Of a stretch of 64,000 bases of DNA, positions 53,117 to 60,965 are shown in pieces. This DNA comes from Nocardioides_C sp963700955 (GTDB taxonomy: Bacteria; Actinomycetota; Actinomycetes; Propionibacteriales; Nocardioidaceae). The translations under genes were made by a program, and so were the position numbers. Location: contig CAVOZH010000011.1 of NCBI GenBank assembly GCA_963700955.1, forward strand, positions 434,001 to 498,000, given 5' to 3'. How positions within the stretch are numbered: the stretch's first letter is position 1; each line of letters begins with the position of its first letter. The notes below the pieces were generated by a model. It ran no database searches. It saw only the letters and a program-made list of their open reading frames with translations, and was not told where the DNA came from.

Positions 53117-53628
53117 GGGTGAGACCTCTCCTTGCACGTGTCGTCGACTCGACCCCGACCTCGCGACCGTACGAGGGAGCACCCCCAGAAACCGGCCGAA
53201 TCGCCCACGTCCAGTGCGGGAATCCGGCGGACACACGCCCGCGCGAAGCCTGACGGTACGCCGTCTGCCCCGCTTGGGGACAGCCAGATATCCACAGGCC
53301 CTGGGGATAACCGGTGGATACGTGTGGAACTCGCCGGTCATTGTGTGCACAGACTGTTCAACACTCTGTGGACAACCGGTTGGTAACTGGTCCCGGCAGG
53401 CCGCTGACCTGCGAAAACACCCTCCACCGGCTGTGGGTAGAAGAAAGTTCCAAAAGTTCTTGTTCACCCGAATGTCCCGTTCGTGACACCTAGGCGCACA
53501 TGTCGACAATTGGGCGGCTACCACGGATACCCACAGGTTGGGCATAGTTACACACAACTAGTCCGGGCATAGTCCTGTAACGACCAAGGGCCTTCCTGCT
53601 CCCTACCTGTCAGGTAGCCTCGGTCTCG
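53117..53628. promoter_or_regulatory. 512-bp dnaB-MATE divergent region with DnaA-box-like 9-mers
   Basis: It contains one perfect DnaA box, TGTGGACAA (53367-53375, reverse of TTGTCCACA), and near matches ATATCCACA (53288-53296), TGGGGATAA (53302-53310), GGTGGATAC (53313-53321), TGTGGGTAG (53432-53440) and ATACCCACA (53527-53535). The middle is richer in A+T than its surroundings. CTACCTGTCAGGTAG (53603-53617) is a palindrome next to the MATE start and overlaps TAGCCT (53615-53620), its likely -10. No gene is seen here. Confidence 0.55.
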
Positions 53629-54984
53629 ATGAAGCCACGGACCCGCATCGGCCAGCTGAACAGGCGCGCCCACGACCGCGAGATCCTGAGTCTCGCGGGG
53701 CCCGCCTTCTTGGCGTTGGTCGCCGAACCGCTGTTCCTCCTCGCGGACGCGGCGATCGTCGGACACCTCGGCACACCTCAGCTGGCCGCGCTCGGCGTCG
53801 CCGGCGCCGTGATCCAGACCGCCGTGGGTCTGTGCATCTTCCTTGCCTACGGCACCACCGCGTCCGTCGCCCGACGGATAGGCGCCGGCGACAGCCGCGG
53901 TGCCTTGTCGCAGGGTATCGACGGGATCTGGCTCGCCGTCCTGATCGGCCTCGTCACCACGGTCCTCGGCATCGCCCTCACCGGCCCCCTCGTGGGTGCG
54001 TTCGTCGGGGACGGCGCCGTGAACGACTACGCGTCGACGTACCTGCGCTGGGCCTGGCTCGGCGTCGCCCCGCTGCTCGTGGTCCTCGCCGCCACCGGCG
54101 TCCTGCGCGGTCTACAGGACACCCGGACACCCCTCTACGCGGCCGTGGGAGGCAACCTCCTCAACGTGGTGCTGAACGTCCTGCTCGTCTACGGGTTCGA
54201 CCTCGGCATCGCCGGGTCGGCGATCGGCACCGACCTGGCGCAGCTCGCCATGGCCGCCGTACTGGTCTCCGTCGTCGTCCGCGGCGCACGAGCACAGGGA
54301 GCACCGTTGCGTCCGGATCTCCCCGGGGTCGGCCGCGCCGCCCATGCCGGGGTCCCGCTGGTCATCCGGACCCTGACCCTGCGAGCGTCACTGCTGGTCA
54401 TGACGTACGGCGCCGCCTCGCTCGGCGCGACGTCGTTGGCCTCCCACCAGCTGGCCTCCACGATCTGGACCTTCCTCGCCTTCGCCCTCGACGCGATCGC
54501 GATCGCCGCTCAGGCGATCACCGGGCGCTACCTGGGAGCGAGCGACCTCGTCGCGACCCGGGCCGTCACCCGCCGGATGATCGAGTGGGGCGTGGTGGCC
54601 GGCGTGGTCACCGGTGTCGGGCTCGCGCTCGTCTCACCCCTGCTCGGGCCCTTGTTCACCTCCGACCCCGCGGTGCACGACATGTTGCTGCCGGTGCTGC
54701 TGGTGGCTGCGCTGTTCCAGCCTGTCGCCGGTCTCGTGTTCGTGCTCGACGGCGTCCTGATCGGTGCCGGCGACGGCCGGTACCTCGCCTGGGGCGGCCT
54801 CGTCGTGCTCACCGTCTTCGCGCCCGTGGCACTCCTCGTCGCCACGACCGCCGGGGATGCGGGTGCGGGCCTCGTGTGGCTGTGGGTGGTCTTCGGGGTG
54901 CTGTTCATGGGGAGCCGCGGCGCCGTACTCCTCCACCGGGCGCGGGGCACCGCCTGGATGACCACCGGGGCGACCGTCCGCTGA
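53629..54984 (+). CDS. MATE family efflux transporter
   Basis: A 451-residue exporter with 12 hydrophobic helices in two halves. LAGPAFLALVAEPLFLLADA holds the acidic residue of helix 1 common in MATE proteins, and GIAGSAIGTDLAQLAMA and SHQLASTIWTFLAFALDAIA are typical helix-loop segments. It uses Na+ or H+ to export drugs or metabolites, perhaps of DinF type. TAGCCT lies 8 nt before the ATG (leaderless), and the promoter overlaps a short palindrome. Confidence 0.92.
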   Translation: MKPRTRIGQLNRRAHDREILSLAGPAFLALVAEPLFLLADAAIVGHLGTPQLAALGVAGAVIQTAVGLCIFLAYGTTASVARRIGAGDSRGALSQGIDGIWLAVLIGLVTTVLGIALTGPLVGAFVGDGAVNDYASTYLRWAWLGVAPLLVVLAATGVLRGLQDTRTPLYAAVGGNLLNVVLNVLLVYGFDLGIAGSAIGTDLAQLAMAAVLVSVVVRGARAQGAPLRPDLPGVGRAAHAGVPLVIRTLTLRASLLVMTYGAASLGATSLASHQLASTIWTFLAFALDAIAIAAQAITGRYLGASDLVATRAVTRRMIEWGVVAGVVTGVGLALVSPLLGPLFTSDPAVHDMLLPVLLVAALFQPVAGLVFVLDGVLIGAGDGRYLAWGGLVVLTVFAPVALLVATTAGDAGAGLVWLWVVFGVLFMGSRGAVLLHRARGTAWMTTGATVR

Positions 54985-55018
54985 CCGTCGGCCCCCGACC
55001 GCTGACTACAGTTTCCCC

Positions 55019-55063
55019 ATGCCCGCCGCAGGTTCGCCGAAGAGCCGGCGTCGGCCGCGATGA
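55019..55063 (+). CDS. 14-residue leader peptide overlapping the next gene
   Basis: ATG 55019 opens MPAAGSPKSRRRPR and stops at TGA 55061-55063, overlapping the ATG of the following membrane gene (ATGA). TACAGT (55007-55012) lies 6 nt before this ATG, the leaderless pattern, and the membrane gene itself has no ribosome site. Ribosomes would therefore start here and reinitiate downstream. Translation is inferred. Confidence 0.5.
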   Translation: MPAAGSPKSRRRPR

Positions 55064-55653
55064 CCTCGCTCCAGAAGATCGCGATGGGCCTGGTGCTCAC
55101 GCTCGTGGACGCGATCGTCGCCGGGTACGACGCGGTGCCGGACGTCATCGGATGGGTGATGGTCGTCCTCGGACTGCTCGAGCTGCGCGCCCGGATGACC
55201 GTCTCCACGCTGGTGCCTCTTGCGGTGGTCGCCGGCGTCGTCTCGCTCGGCACGGTCCGGCCCAGCCTCCTGGACGGTCTGCCCCCGAGCACCGGGTGGC
55301 TCCTGAGCCTGCCGCAGATCGTCTTCTCCCTGCTTCTCTGCGGCGAGGTCGCGAGCCTCGTCGGCTCCACGGTGGCACGGCGGTTCCGCTGGCTCAGGTG
55401 GGCGTTCGGCGTGGCCGCGGTCGGACCGGTCCTGTTGTACGGCGGAGGTGTCGACGCCCTGCTGGGGCCACTGGCGCTCCTGACCGTGGCGGCCAACCTC
55501 TACCTGGTCTACCTGCTCTTCCGTGCCTCGCTCGAGGTGCACGGGCCGCGCACCCGCCGCACCCGGGACGTCTCCGACGTCTCCGACGGCCCCAACGGCG
55601 ACGACGGCCCGGACGACCCCGACCGCACTGACACAGAAGGGCCGCTCCCCTGA
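55060..55653 (+). CDS. membrane protein of unknown function
   Basis: A 197-residue protein with about five hydrophobic helices (GLVLTLVDAIVAGYDAVPDV at the start) and an acidic, Asp/Gly-rich C-terminal tail from about residue 170. No family recognised. The start overlaps the stop of the leader peptide, so translation is probably coupled. The stop codon lies in the loop of a strong terminator hairpin. Confidence 0.75.
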   Translation: MTSLQKIAMGLVLTLVDAIVAGYDAVPDVIGWVMVVLGLLELRARMTVSTLVPLAVVAGVVSLGTVRPSLLDGLPPSTGWLLSLPQIVFSLLLCGEVASLVGSTVARRFRWLRWAFGVAAVGPVLLYGGGVDALLGPLALLTVAANLYLVYLLFRASLEVHGPRTRRTRDVSDVSDGPNGDDGPDDPDRTDTEGPLP

Positions 55654-55668
55654 GGGAGCGGCCCTTCT
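55635..55668 (+). terminator. strong hairpin terminator overlapping a stop codon
   Basis: AGAAGGGCCGCTCCC pairs perfectly with GGGAGCGGCCCTTCT over 15 bp around a CTGA loop, and the TGA of the membrane protein gene lies in that loop. It stands between convergent genes, 75 bp from the rplI stop. No U-run follows. It probably acts in both directions. Confidence 0.75.
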
Positions 55669-55743
55669 CGTCGTTCAAGTCGTCGGCGCCGACGTCGGTC
55701 TCGCGACCATCGCCGAGGGCGCCGACAGCGCGTCCGGCCCGGG

Positions 55744-56193
55744 TCAGGCAGGGACCACGTTGAGGTTGACGACAGCGTCGACCTCGTCGTGAACCTTGAC
55801 GGTCACCTTGTGAGAACCGAGCGACTTGATCGGGTTGCCGACCAGGATCTTGCGCTTGTCGACGTTGCCCTCACCGATGGTGCTGGAGATGGCGCCGGCG
55901 ATGTCGTTGACCGTGACCGCGCCGAAGAGCCGGCCGCCCTCACCGGCGCGAACCGGCAGGTTGACGGTCGAGCCCTCGAGCTTGGCCTTGATCTCCTTGG
56001 CGTGGTCGAGGTCGCGGACCGAGCGGCTGGCGCGAGCGGCCTTGATCGACTCGATCTGCTTCTCGCCACCGCGGGTCCAACGGATGCCGAGGCCGCGCGG
56101 GACGAGGTAGTTGCGGCCGTAGCCGTCCTTGACCTCGACCACGTCACCTGCGGAACCGAGGCCGTCGACTTCCTGAGTCAGGATGAGCTTCAT
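55744..56193 (-). CDS. rplI: 50S ribosomal protein L9
   Basis: A 149-residue L9: MKLILTQEVDGLGSAGDVVE then VKDGYGRNYLVPRGL, the rRNA-binding N-domain, a long connecting helix, and a C-domain ending DEVDAVVNLNVVPA. It binds 23S rRNA near the L1 stalk and helps keep the reading frame. Last gene of rpsF-ssb-rpsR-rplI, 14 bp after rpsR. Confidence 0.98.
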   Translation of the reverse strand: MKLILTQEVDGLGSAGDVVEVKDGYGRNYLVPRGLGIRWTRGGEKQIESIKAARASRSVRDLDHAKEIKAKLEGSTVNLPVRAGEGGRLFGAVTVNDIAGAISSTIGEGNVDKRKILVGNPIKSLGSHKVTVKVHDEVDAVVNLNVVPA

Positions 56194-56207
56194 CGTGCAA
56201 ACCCCTC

Positions 56208-56444
56208 TCAGCGAGCCGTGGACGTGTAGGGAAGGAGTGCTACCTCGCGAGCGTTCTTGACCGCGGTCGCCACGTCACGCTGGTGCTGGACGCAGTTGCC
56301 GGTCACCCGACGCGCACGGATCTTGCCGCGGTCGGAGATGAACTTGCGAAGCAGGGTGGTGTCCTTGTAGTCGACGTAGGACACCTTCTCCTTGCAGAAC
56401 TGGCAAACCTTCTTCTTCGGCTTGCGGAGTACTGGCTTGGCCAT
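56208..56444 (-). CDS. rpsR: 30S ribosomal protein S18
   Basis: A 78-residue S18 with CQFCKEKVSYVDYKD and NCVQHQRD: Cys14, Cys17, Cys51 and His54 could bind zinc, marking the zinc-containing (C+) form; actinobacteria often also carry a zinc-free copy elsewhere. It pairs with S6 on the platform of the 30S subunit. AAGGGAGC lies before the ATG. Confidence 0.98.
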   Translation of the reverse strand: MAKPVLRKPKKKVCQFCKEKVSYVDYKDTTLLRKFISDRGKIRARRVTGNCVQHQRDVATAVKNAREVALLPYTSTAR

Positions 56445-56547
56445 TGTGGTGCTCCCTTTCGTAGAGCCCGGCTCTCGCCGGAATGGTCAGTTGGAAATCG
56501 GACTGGTCGGCCCGCCGCTCCACGAGGGAGTACGACGGAGCCGAGGA

Positions 56548-57156
56548 TCAGAACGGGGGCTCGTCGCCCGCGCCACCCACACCCGGGGTCGCCCACGGGT
56601 CGTTGCCACCGGCACCGCCGGAGCCACCCTGCTGGCCGCCCCAGCCGCCGCCCTGCTGGCCGCCGCCGGAGCCACCCTGCTGGCCACCCCAGCCGCCGCC
56701 CTGCTGGCCGCCGCCCTGCTGGCCGCCGCCCTGGCCGCCGCCGGTGGCCCACGGGTCGTCGCCGCCACCGAAGCCGCCGCCACCACCCTGACGGGTGGTC
56801 TTGGTGACCTTGGCCGTGGCGTACTTCAGGCTCGGGCCCACCTCGTCGACGTCGATCTCGAAGACGGTGCGCTTCTCACCCTCGCGGGTCTCGTACGAGC
56901 GCGCCTTGAGACGGCCCTGAACGATCACCCGCATGCCGCGCTGCAGCGACTCCGCGGCGTTCTCGGCCGCCTGCCGCCACACCGAGCAGTTGAGGAAGAG
57001 GGCTTCGCCGTCCTTCCACTCGTTGCTCTGCTTGTCGAACGTGCGCGGCGTGGACGCGACCGTGAAGTTCGCGACCGCCGCACCCGACGGGGTGAAGCGC
57101 AGCTCCGGGTCGGCGGTCAAGTTGCCGACGACGGTGATGGGTGTTTCGCCTGCCAT
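56548..57156 (-). CDS. ssb: single-stranded DNA-binding protein
   Basis: A 202-residue SSB. The OB-fold covers residues 1 to about 110 (GETPITVVGNLTADPELRFT, then WRQAAENAAESLQRGMRVIV), with RKxR-like dimer segments. The C-terminal linker of about 80 residues is Gly/Gln/Trp-rich with an internal 16-residue duplication flanked by DPWAT motifs, and ends in DEPPF, the acidic tip that binds replication partners. It protects single-stranded DNA in replication and repair. Second gene of the rpsF operon. Confidence 0.97.
   Translation of the reverse strand: MAGETPITVVGNLTADPELRFTPSGAAVANFTVASTPRTFDKQSNEWKDGEALFLNCSVWRQAAENAAESLQRGMRVIVQGRLKARSYETREGEKRTVFEIDVDEVGPSLKYATAKVTKTTRQGGGGGFGGGDDPWATGGGQGGGQQGGGQQGGGWGGQQGGSGGGQQGGGWGGQQGGSGGAGGNDPWATPGVGGAGDEPPF
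56617..56712 (-). repeat. 48-bp tandem duplication in ssb
   Basis: Two units of 48 bp (56617-56664 and 56665-56712) differ at one base and encode a repeated Gly/Gln/Trp-rich 16-residue block of the SSB linker (GGQQGGGWGGQQGGSG type). A shorter repeat of about 15 bp follows to about 56745. The near identity implies recent slippage or strong constraint. Confidence 0.85.
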
Positions 57157-57294
57157 GTCAGGCCTCCAGTCTTGGTATCTGTCGTTGTCTTCCGACGAGA
57201 GTGACCGGGGGAATCGGTCGGGGGTGACGCGATGTTCTGATCAAGACGCCCGGTAACCGTGGAGAACCACGGAGGGACCGGGACGACGTGAAGG

Positions 57295-57588
57295 TCAGCG
57301 AACGTCGGGACGAATGACCTTAGTGCGAAGCACCGACTCGTTCAGCGAAAGCTGACGGTCGAGCTCCTTCACCGTGGCCGGCTCGGCCTGAAGCTCGATG
57401 ACGGCGTAGATGCCCTCGGCGTTCTTGTTGACCTCGTAGGCCAGGCGGCGACGTCCCCAGACGTCGACCTTCTCGACCGTGCCGCCGTCCTTCTTGACGA
57501 CGTTGTTGAGGTACTGCTCCAGCGAAGGCGCAACAGTGCGCTCTTCGAGGTCGGGATCGAGGATGACCATCACTTCATAGGCACGCAA
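57295..57588 (-). CDS. rpsF: 30S ribosomal protein S6
   Basis: A 97-residue S6: LRAYEVMVILDPDLEERTVA, then DVWGRRRLAYEVNKNAEGIY, ending VIRPDVR. The start must be TTG at 57588, with AAGGAGG 11 nt upstream, because no ATG or GTG fits the conserved N-terminus. First gene of rpsF-ssb-rpsR-rplI. A 7-bp hairpin lies 31 nt upstream in the leader. Confidence 0.96.
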   Translation of the reverse strand: MRAYEVMVILDPDLEERTVAPSLEQYLNNVVKKDGGTVEKVDVWGRRRLAYEVNKNAEGIYAVIELQAEPATVKELDRQLSLNESVLRTKVIRPDVR

Positions 57589-57618
57589 AGCGGTCTCCAC
57601 CTCCTTCGGACTCAGGCG

Positions 57619-57637
57619 GCCACGGCATCTCCGTGGC
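57619..57637 (-). promoter_or_regulatory. hairpin in the rpsF leader
   Basis: GCCACGG pairs with CCGTGGC over 7 bp with a 5-nt loop, ending 31 nt before the TTG start and just upstream of the ribosome site. S6-S18 bind their own mRNA leader in many bacteria; this stem could be part of that element, but I cannot match the full motif. Confidence 0.3.
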
Positions 57638-57834
57638 AGGAGGGCTTGCGTCCGTCGTACCCGCCTGGCCCGAGACCCGGGCAGAGCGGCTGCGACGTAC
57701 CGACGGCCCGACACCCACTCATGTCTTGGGGTCGAGCCGATCGACGCCCCAGGGTATCAGCGGGTCCATCGGCGGAGAAATCGTTCTCCACAAGGCCGGC
57801 GTCCGCTGTCGGAGCGGGCACATAGGGTGGGGCC

Positions 57835-58659
57835 ATGCCTGATCCGATCACCCCAACGACGGCCGACACCCTGCGCATCGGGGCGCACGTCAACCAGGAG
57901 GACCCCATCGGCGAGGCGCTTGCGCGCGAGGCCTCCCTGAGCCAGTTCTTCCTCGGTGACCCGCAGGGCTACAAGGGCCCCGAGTTCCGGTACGACGGCG
58001 GGGCGGAGGCGCTCCGTGCGGCGGCGGAGGAGCAGGGGCTCGACCTGTACGTCCACGCGCCGTACATCATCAACGTCGCCACCACGAACAACCGGATCCG
58101 GATCCCGAGCCGCAAGCTGCTCCAGCAGCACATGGACGCCGCTGCCTCGATCGGGGCCAAGGGGCTGATCGTGCACGGGGGCCACGTCAACAAGGACGAC
58201 GACCCCGAGAAGGGCTTCGACAACTGGCGCAAGGCGGTCGAGGCGACCGACATCAAGATCCCGCTGCTGATCGAGAACACCGCCGGCGGCACGAACGCGA
58301 TGGCGCGCCACCTCGACCGCATCGGCCGCATGTGGGATGCCATCGGCGGCGCCGAGGGGGCAGACCGGGTCGGCTTCTGTCTCGACACCTGCCACGCGCA
58401 CGCCGGCGGCAACGACCTGACCACGATCGTCGAGAAGGTGCTCGCGATCACCGGGCGGATCGACCTTGTGCACGCCAACGACAGCCGCGACGCCTTCGAC
58501 TCCGGTGCCGACCGGCACACCAACTTCGGCGAGGGTCTGATCGACCCCGACGAGCTGGCCGGGGTCGTCCGGGCGGCCGGGGCGCCGGTGGTGTGCGAGA
58601 CACCGGGCGACGCCAAGTCGCACAAGGCCGACTTCGACTGGCTGCGCGAGCGGCTCTGA
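57835..58659 (+). CDS. nfo: deoxyribonuclease IV (AP endonuclease)
   Basis: A 274-residue endonuclease IV-type TIM barrel that cuts DNA at abasic sites in base excision repair. Metal-ligand segments: IGAHVNQED, VHAPYIINVAT, GLIVHGGHVNKDDDP, LLIENTAGGTN, VGFCLDTCHAHAGG, LVHANDSRDAFDSGADRHTN and VCETPG, matching the zinc-ligand order of the family. TAGGGT sits 6 nt before the ATG (leaderless). Confidence 0.96.
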   Translation: MPDPITPTTADTLRIGAHVNQEDPIGEALAREASLSQFFLGDPQGYKGPEFRYDGGAEALRAAAEEQGLDLYVHAPYIINVATTNNRIRIPSRKLLQQHMDAAASIGAKGLIVHGGHVNKDDDPEKGFDNWRKAVEATDIKIPLLIENTAGGTNAMARHLDRIGRMWDAIGGAEGADRVGFCLDTCHAHAGGNDLTTIVEKVLAITGRIDLVHANDSRDAFDSGADRHTNFGEGLIDPDELAGVVRAAGAPVVCETPGDAKSHKADFDWLRERL

Positions 58660-58756
58660 GGCCCTGGGGGGCCCTGCCGGGAAGGTCTCCGGCGCCATGT
58701 GCCGGGGATCTGCCACGCAACGGCCGGCAGCGCCCCCACGTGTAGCCTCGGGCACC

Positions 58757-59917
58757 GTGAACGCCCCACCTTCCCCCTTCCAGGTCCGGACCATCAACGC
58801 GGATGAGCATCTCGGCTTCATCCGGCAGCAGCGGTCTGCGAGCTTCCTGCAGACCCCTGCCTGGGGCGCGGTGAAGAGCGAGTGGCGCGCCGAGTCGATC
58901 GGCTGGTTCGCCCCTTCGGGCTCAGGCGCCGGCGAGGAGCTGGTCGGCGTCGCGCTGGTGCTCTACCGGCAGCTGCCGAAGTTCAAGCGGTACCTCGCCT
59001 ACCTCCCCGAGGGGCCCGTCATCGACTGGGCTGCCGACGACCTCGACCAGTGGCTGGCCCCGATGGCCGAGCATCTCTCGAAGCAGGGGGCGTTCGGCGT
59101 GCGCATGGGGCCGCCGGTCGTCACCCGCCGCTGGGCCGCCGAGGACGTGAAGAAGGGCGTGGCCGACGAGAACATCTCCCGGCTCGGCGAGGTCGCGCCG
59201 ACCGAGCGGTCCCAGGAAGGGGCCCGGGTCGTCTCGCAGCTGCGCGACCTCGGCTGGCGGCTCCAGGCAGTCGAGGGCGGCTTCGCGGCGGGCCAGCCGC
59301 AGTACAACTTCCAGATCCCGCTCACCGGCCGGTCCGAGGACGACGTCCTCAAGGGCATGAACCAGCAGTGGCGGCGCAACATCAAGAAGGCCGCGAAGGA
59401 AGGTGTCGTGGTCACCCGGGTCGACAACGACGACCTCGAGCCGGCGCTGAAGGAGTTCCACGACCTCTACAAGCACACCGCCGAGCGCGACCACTTCACG
59501 CCGCGGCCGCTGTCGTACTTCGAGAAGATGTTCCGCGCCCTGCTGGCCGAGGAGCCCGACCGGATCCGGCTCTACCTCGCACGACACGAAGGCGACCTGG
59601 TTGCCGCCACGATCTGGGTCCGCGTCGGCGGCCACACCTGGTACTCCTACGGCGCCTCCTCGACCGAGAAGCGCGACGTCCGCGGTTCGAACGCCGCCCA
59701 GTGGGCGATGATCTCGGACTCCCTCGCGGCCGGGGCGGACGTCTACGACCTGCGCGGGATCACCGACACGCTCGACCCGGACGACTCCCACGTCGGCCTG
59801 ATCCAGTTCAAGGTCGGCACGGGTGGCGAGGCCGTCGAGTACGCCGGCGAGTGGGACCTCCCGCTCCGGCCGCTGCTCTACAAGGCGTTCGACCAGTACA
59901 TGAAGCGCCGGGGCTGA
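58757..59917 (+). CDS. FemAB-type lipid II aminoacyltransferase
   Basis: A 386-residue protein with two GNAT-like lobes. RSASFLQTPAWGAVKSEW opens the first; GMNQQWRRNIKKAAKEGVVV and LRGITDTLDPDDSHVGLIQFK are the substrate and end signatures of FemAB/FemX. It adds an amino acid (often Gly or Ser) from aminoacyl-tRNA to the stem peptide of lipid II. The start is GTG 58757; TAGCCT is 8 nt upstream (leaderless). It is followed at 10 bp by an alanine-racemase-like gene. Confidence 0.92.
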   Translation: MNAPPSPFQVRTINADEHLGFIRQQRSASFLQTPAWGAVKSEWRAESIGWFAPSGSGAGEELVGVALVLYRQLPKFKRYLAYLPEGPVIDWAADDLDQWLAPMAEHLSKQGAFGVRMGPPVVTRRWAAEDVKKGVADENISRLGEVAPTERSQEGARVVSQLRDLGWRLQAVEGGFAAGQPQYNFQIPLTGRSEDDVLKGMNQQWRRNIKKAAKEGVVVTRVDNDDLEPALKEFHDLYKHTAERDHFTPRPLSYFEKMFRALLAEEPDRIRLYLARHEGDLVAATIWVRVGGHTWYSYGASSTEKRDVRGSNAAQWAMISDSLAAGADVYDLRGITDTLDPDDSHVGLIQFKVGTGGEAVEYAGEWDLPLRPLLYKAFDQYMKRRG

Positions 59918-59927
59918 GGAGGTCACG

Positions 59928-60965
59928 ATGTCTTTGAGCCTGTACGTCGACGGCGACCGGTGGCGCGCGCACCTGCGGACCGTCATGGAGACCCACCCGA
60001 CCCTGGTCCCGGTGATCAAGGGCAACGGGTACGGCTTCGGCAACGCCCGCCTGGCGCGCAAGTCCGCGTGGCTCGGCGTGGACACGGTCGCGGTCGGGAC
60101 CTACGACGAGGTCGAGGATGTCCGCAGCCGCTTCGACGGCACCGTCCTCGTGCTCACGCCATGGCGGCCGTTCGAGCAGCGTGTCGTGTACGACGACCGC
60201 GTGGTCCACACCGTCGGCCGGCTCGAGGACCTCCGTGCCCTTGCCGCACGCGACGACCGACCCCGTGTCGTCCTCGAGCGGATGACGTCGATGCGGCGGC
60301 ACGGGTTCTCCGCCCGGGAGCTGCGCGACGCGGCCGAGCTCCTCACCGGAGCGGTGCGCGTCGAGGGGGCCGCACTCCACCTGCCGATGGCGCACGGCTC
60401 CCACCTCCCCGAGGTCGAGCGGCTGATGACCGACATCGTCGCGGCAGGTCTGCCCACGAACCGGGTCTTCGTCTCCCACCTCACCGACAAGGAGCTCGCC
60501 TCCCTGATGGCGGCCTACCCCGACTACGAGCTCCGCCCTCGAGTGGGCACGGGTCTGTGGCTCGGTGACCGCGGCGCGCTGTCGGTGAAGGCCGCGGTGC
60601 TCGACGTGCACCCGGTCAACCGCGGCGACGTCTTCGGCTACCGGGCCCGCAGCGCCCCCACGTCGGGCTCGATCCTGGTCGTCTCGGGTGGCACCGCCCA
60701 CGGCATCGGGCTCGAGGCGCCGTCGGCCGCGGAGACCCTGCGCCAGCGCGCGGTCAGCCTCGCGAAGGGGGGCCTCGACGCGGCCGGTTTCGTGCGTTCG
60801 CCGTACACCATCGGCGGCAAGCAGCGTCTCTTCGCCGAGCCTCCGCACATGCAGGCGTCGATGCTCTTCCTGCCCCACGGCGCACCGGTGCCCGAGGTCG
60901 GCGACGAGGTCGACGTACGCGTGCGGTTCACCACGACGACGTTCGACCGCACCGTCGTCAGCTGA
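59928..60965 (+). CDS. alanine racemase-like PLP enzyme
   Basis: A 345-residue type III PLP protein. The lysine loop VPVIKGNGYGFGNARLARK is near residue 30; alanine racemases have VVKADAYGHG there. Other landmarks are MTSMRRHGFS, HLPMAHGSHLPEVERLM, RVGTGLWLGDRG and a C-terminal barrel with GDVFGYRARS carrying a candidate catalytic Tyr. The motif change suggests a substrate other than alanine, or loss of racemase activity. It is coupled to the FemAB gene, so it may supply a D-amino acid for the wall. It overlaps the convergent GT87 gene by 8 bp. Confidence 0.85.
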   Translation: MSLSLYVDGDRWRAHLRTVMETHPTLVPVIKGNGYGFGNARLARKSAWLGVDTVAVGTYDEVEDVRSRFDGTVLVLTPWRPFEQRVVYDDRVVHTVGRLEDLRALAARDDRPRVVLERMTSMRRHGFSARELRDAAELLTGAVRVEGAALHLPMAHGSHLPEVERLMTDIVAAGLPTNRVFVSHLTDKELASLMAAYPDYELRPRVGTGLWLGDRGALSVKAAVLDVHPVNRGDVFGYRARSAPTSGSILVVSGGTAHGIGLEAPSAAETLRQRAVSLAKGGLDAAGFVRSPYTIGGKQRLFAEPPHMQASMLFLPHGAPVPEVGDEVDVRVRFTTTTFDRTVVS

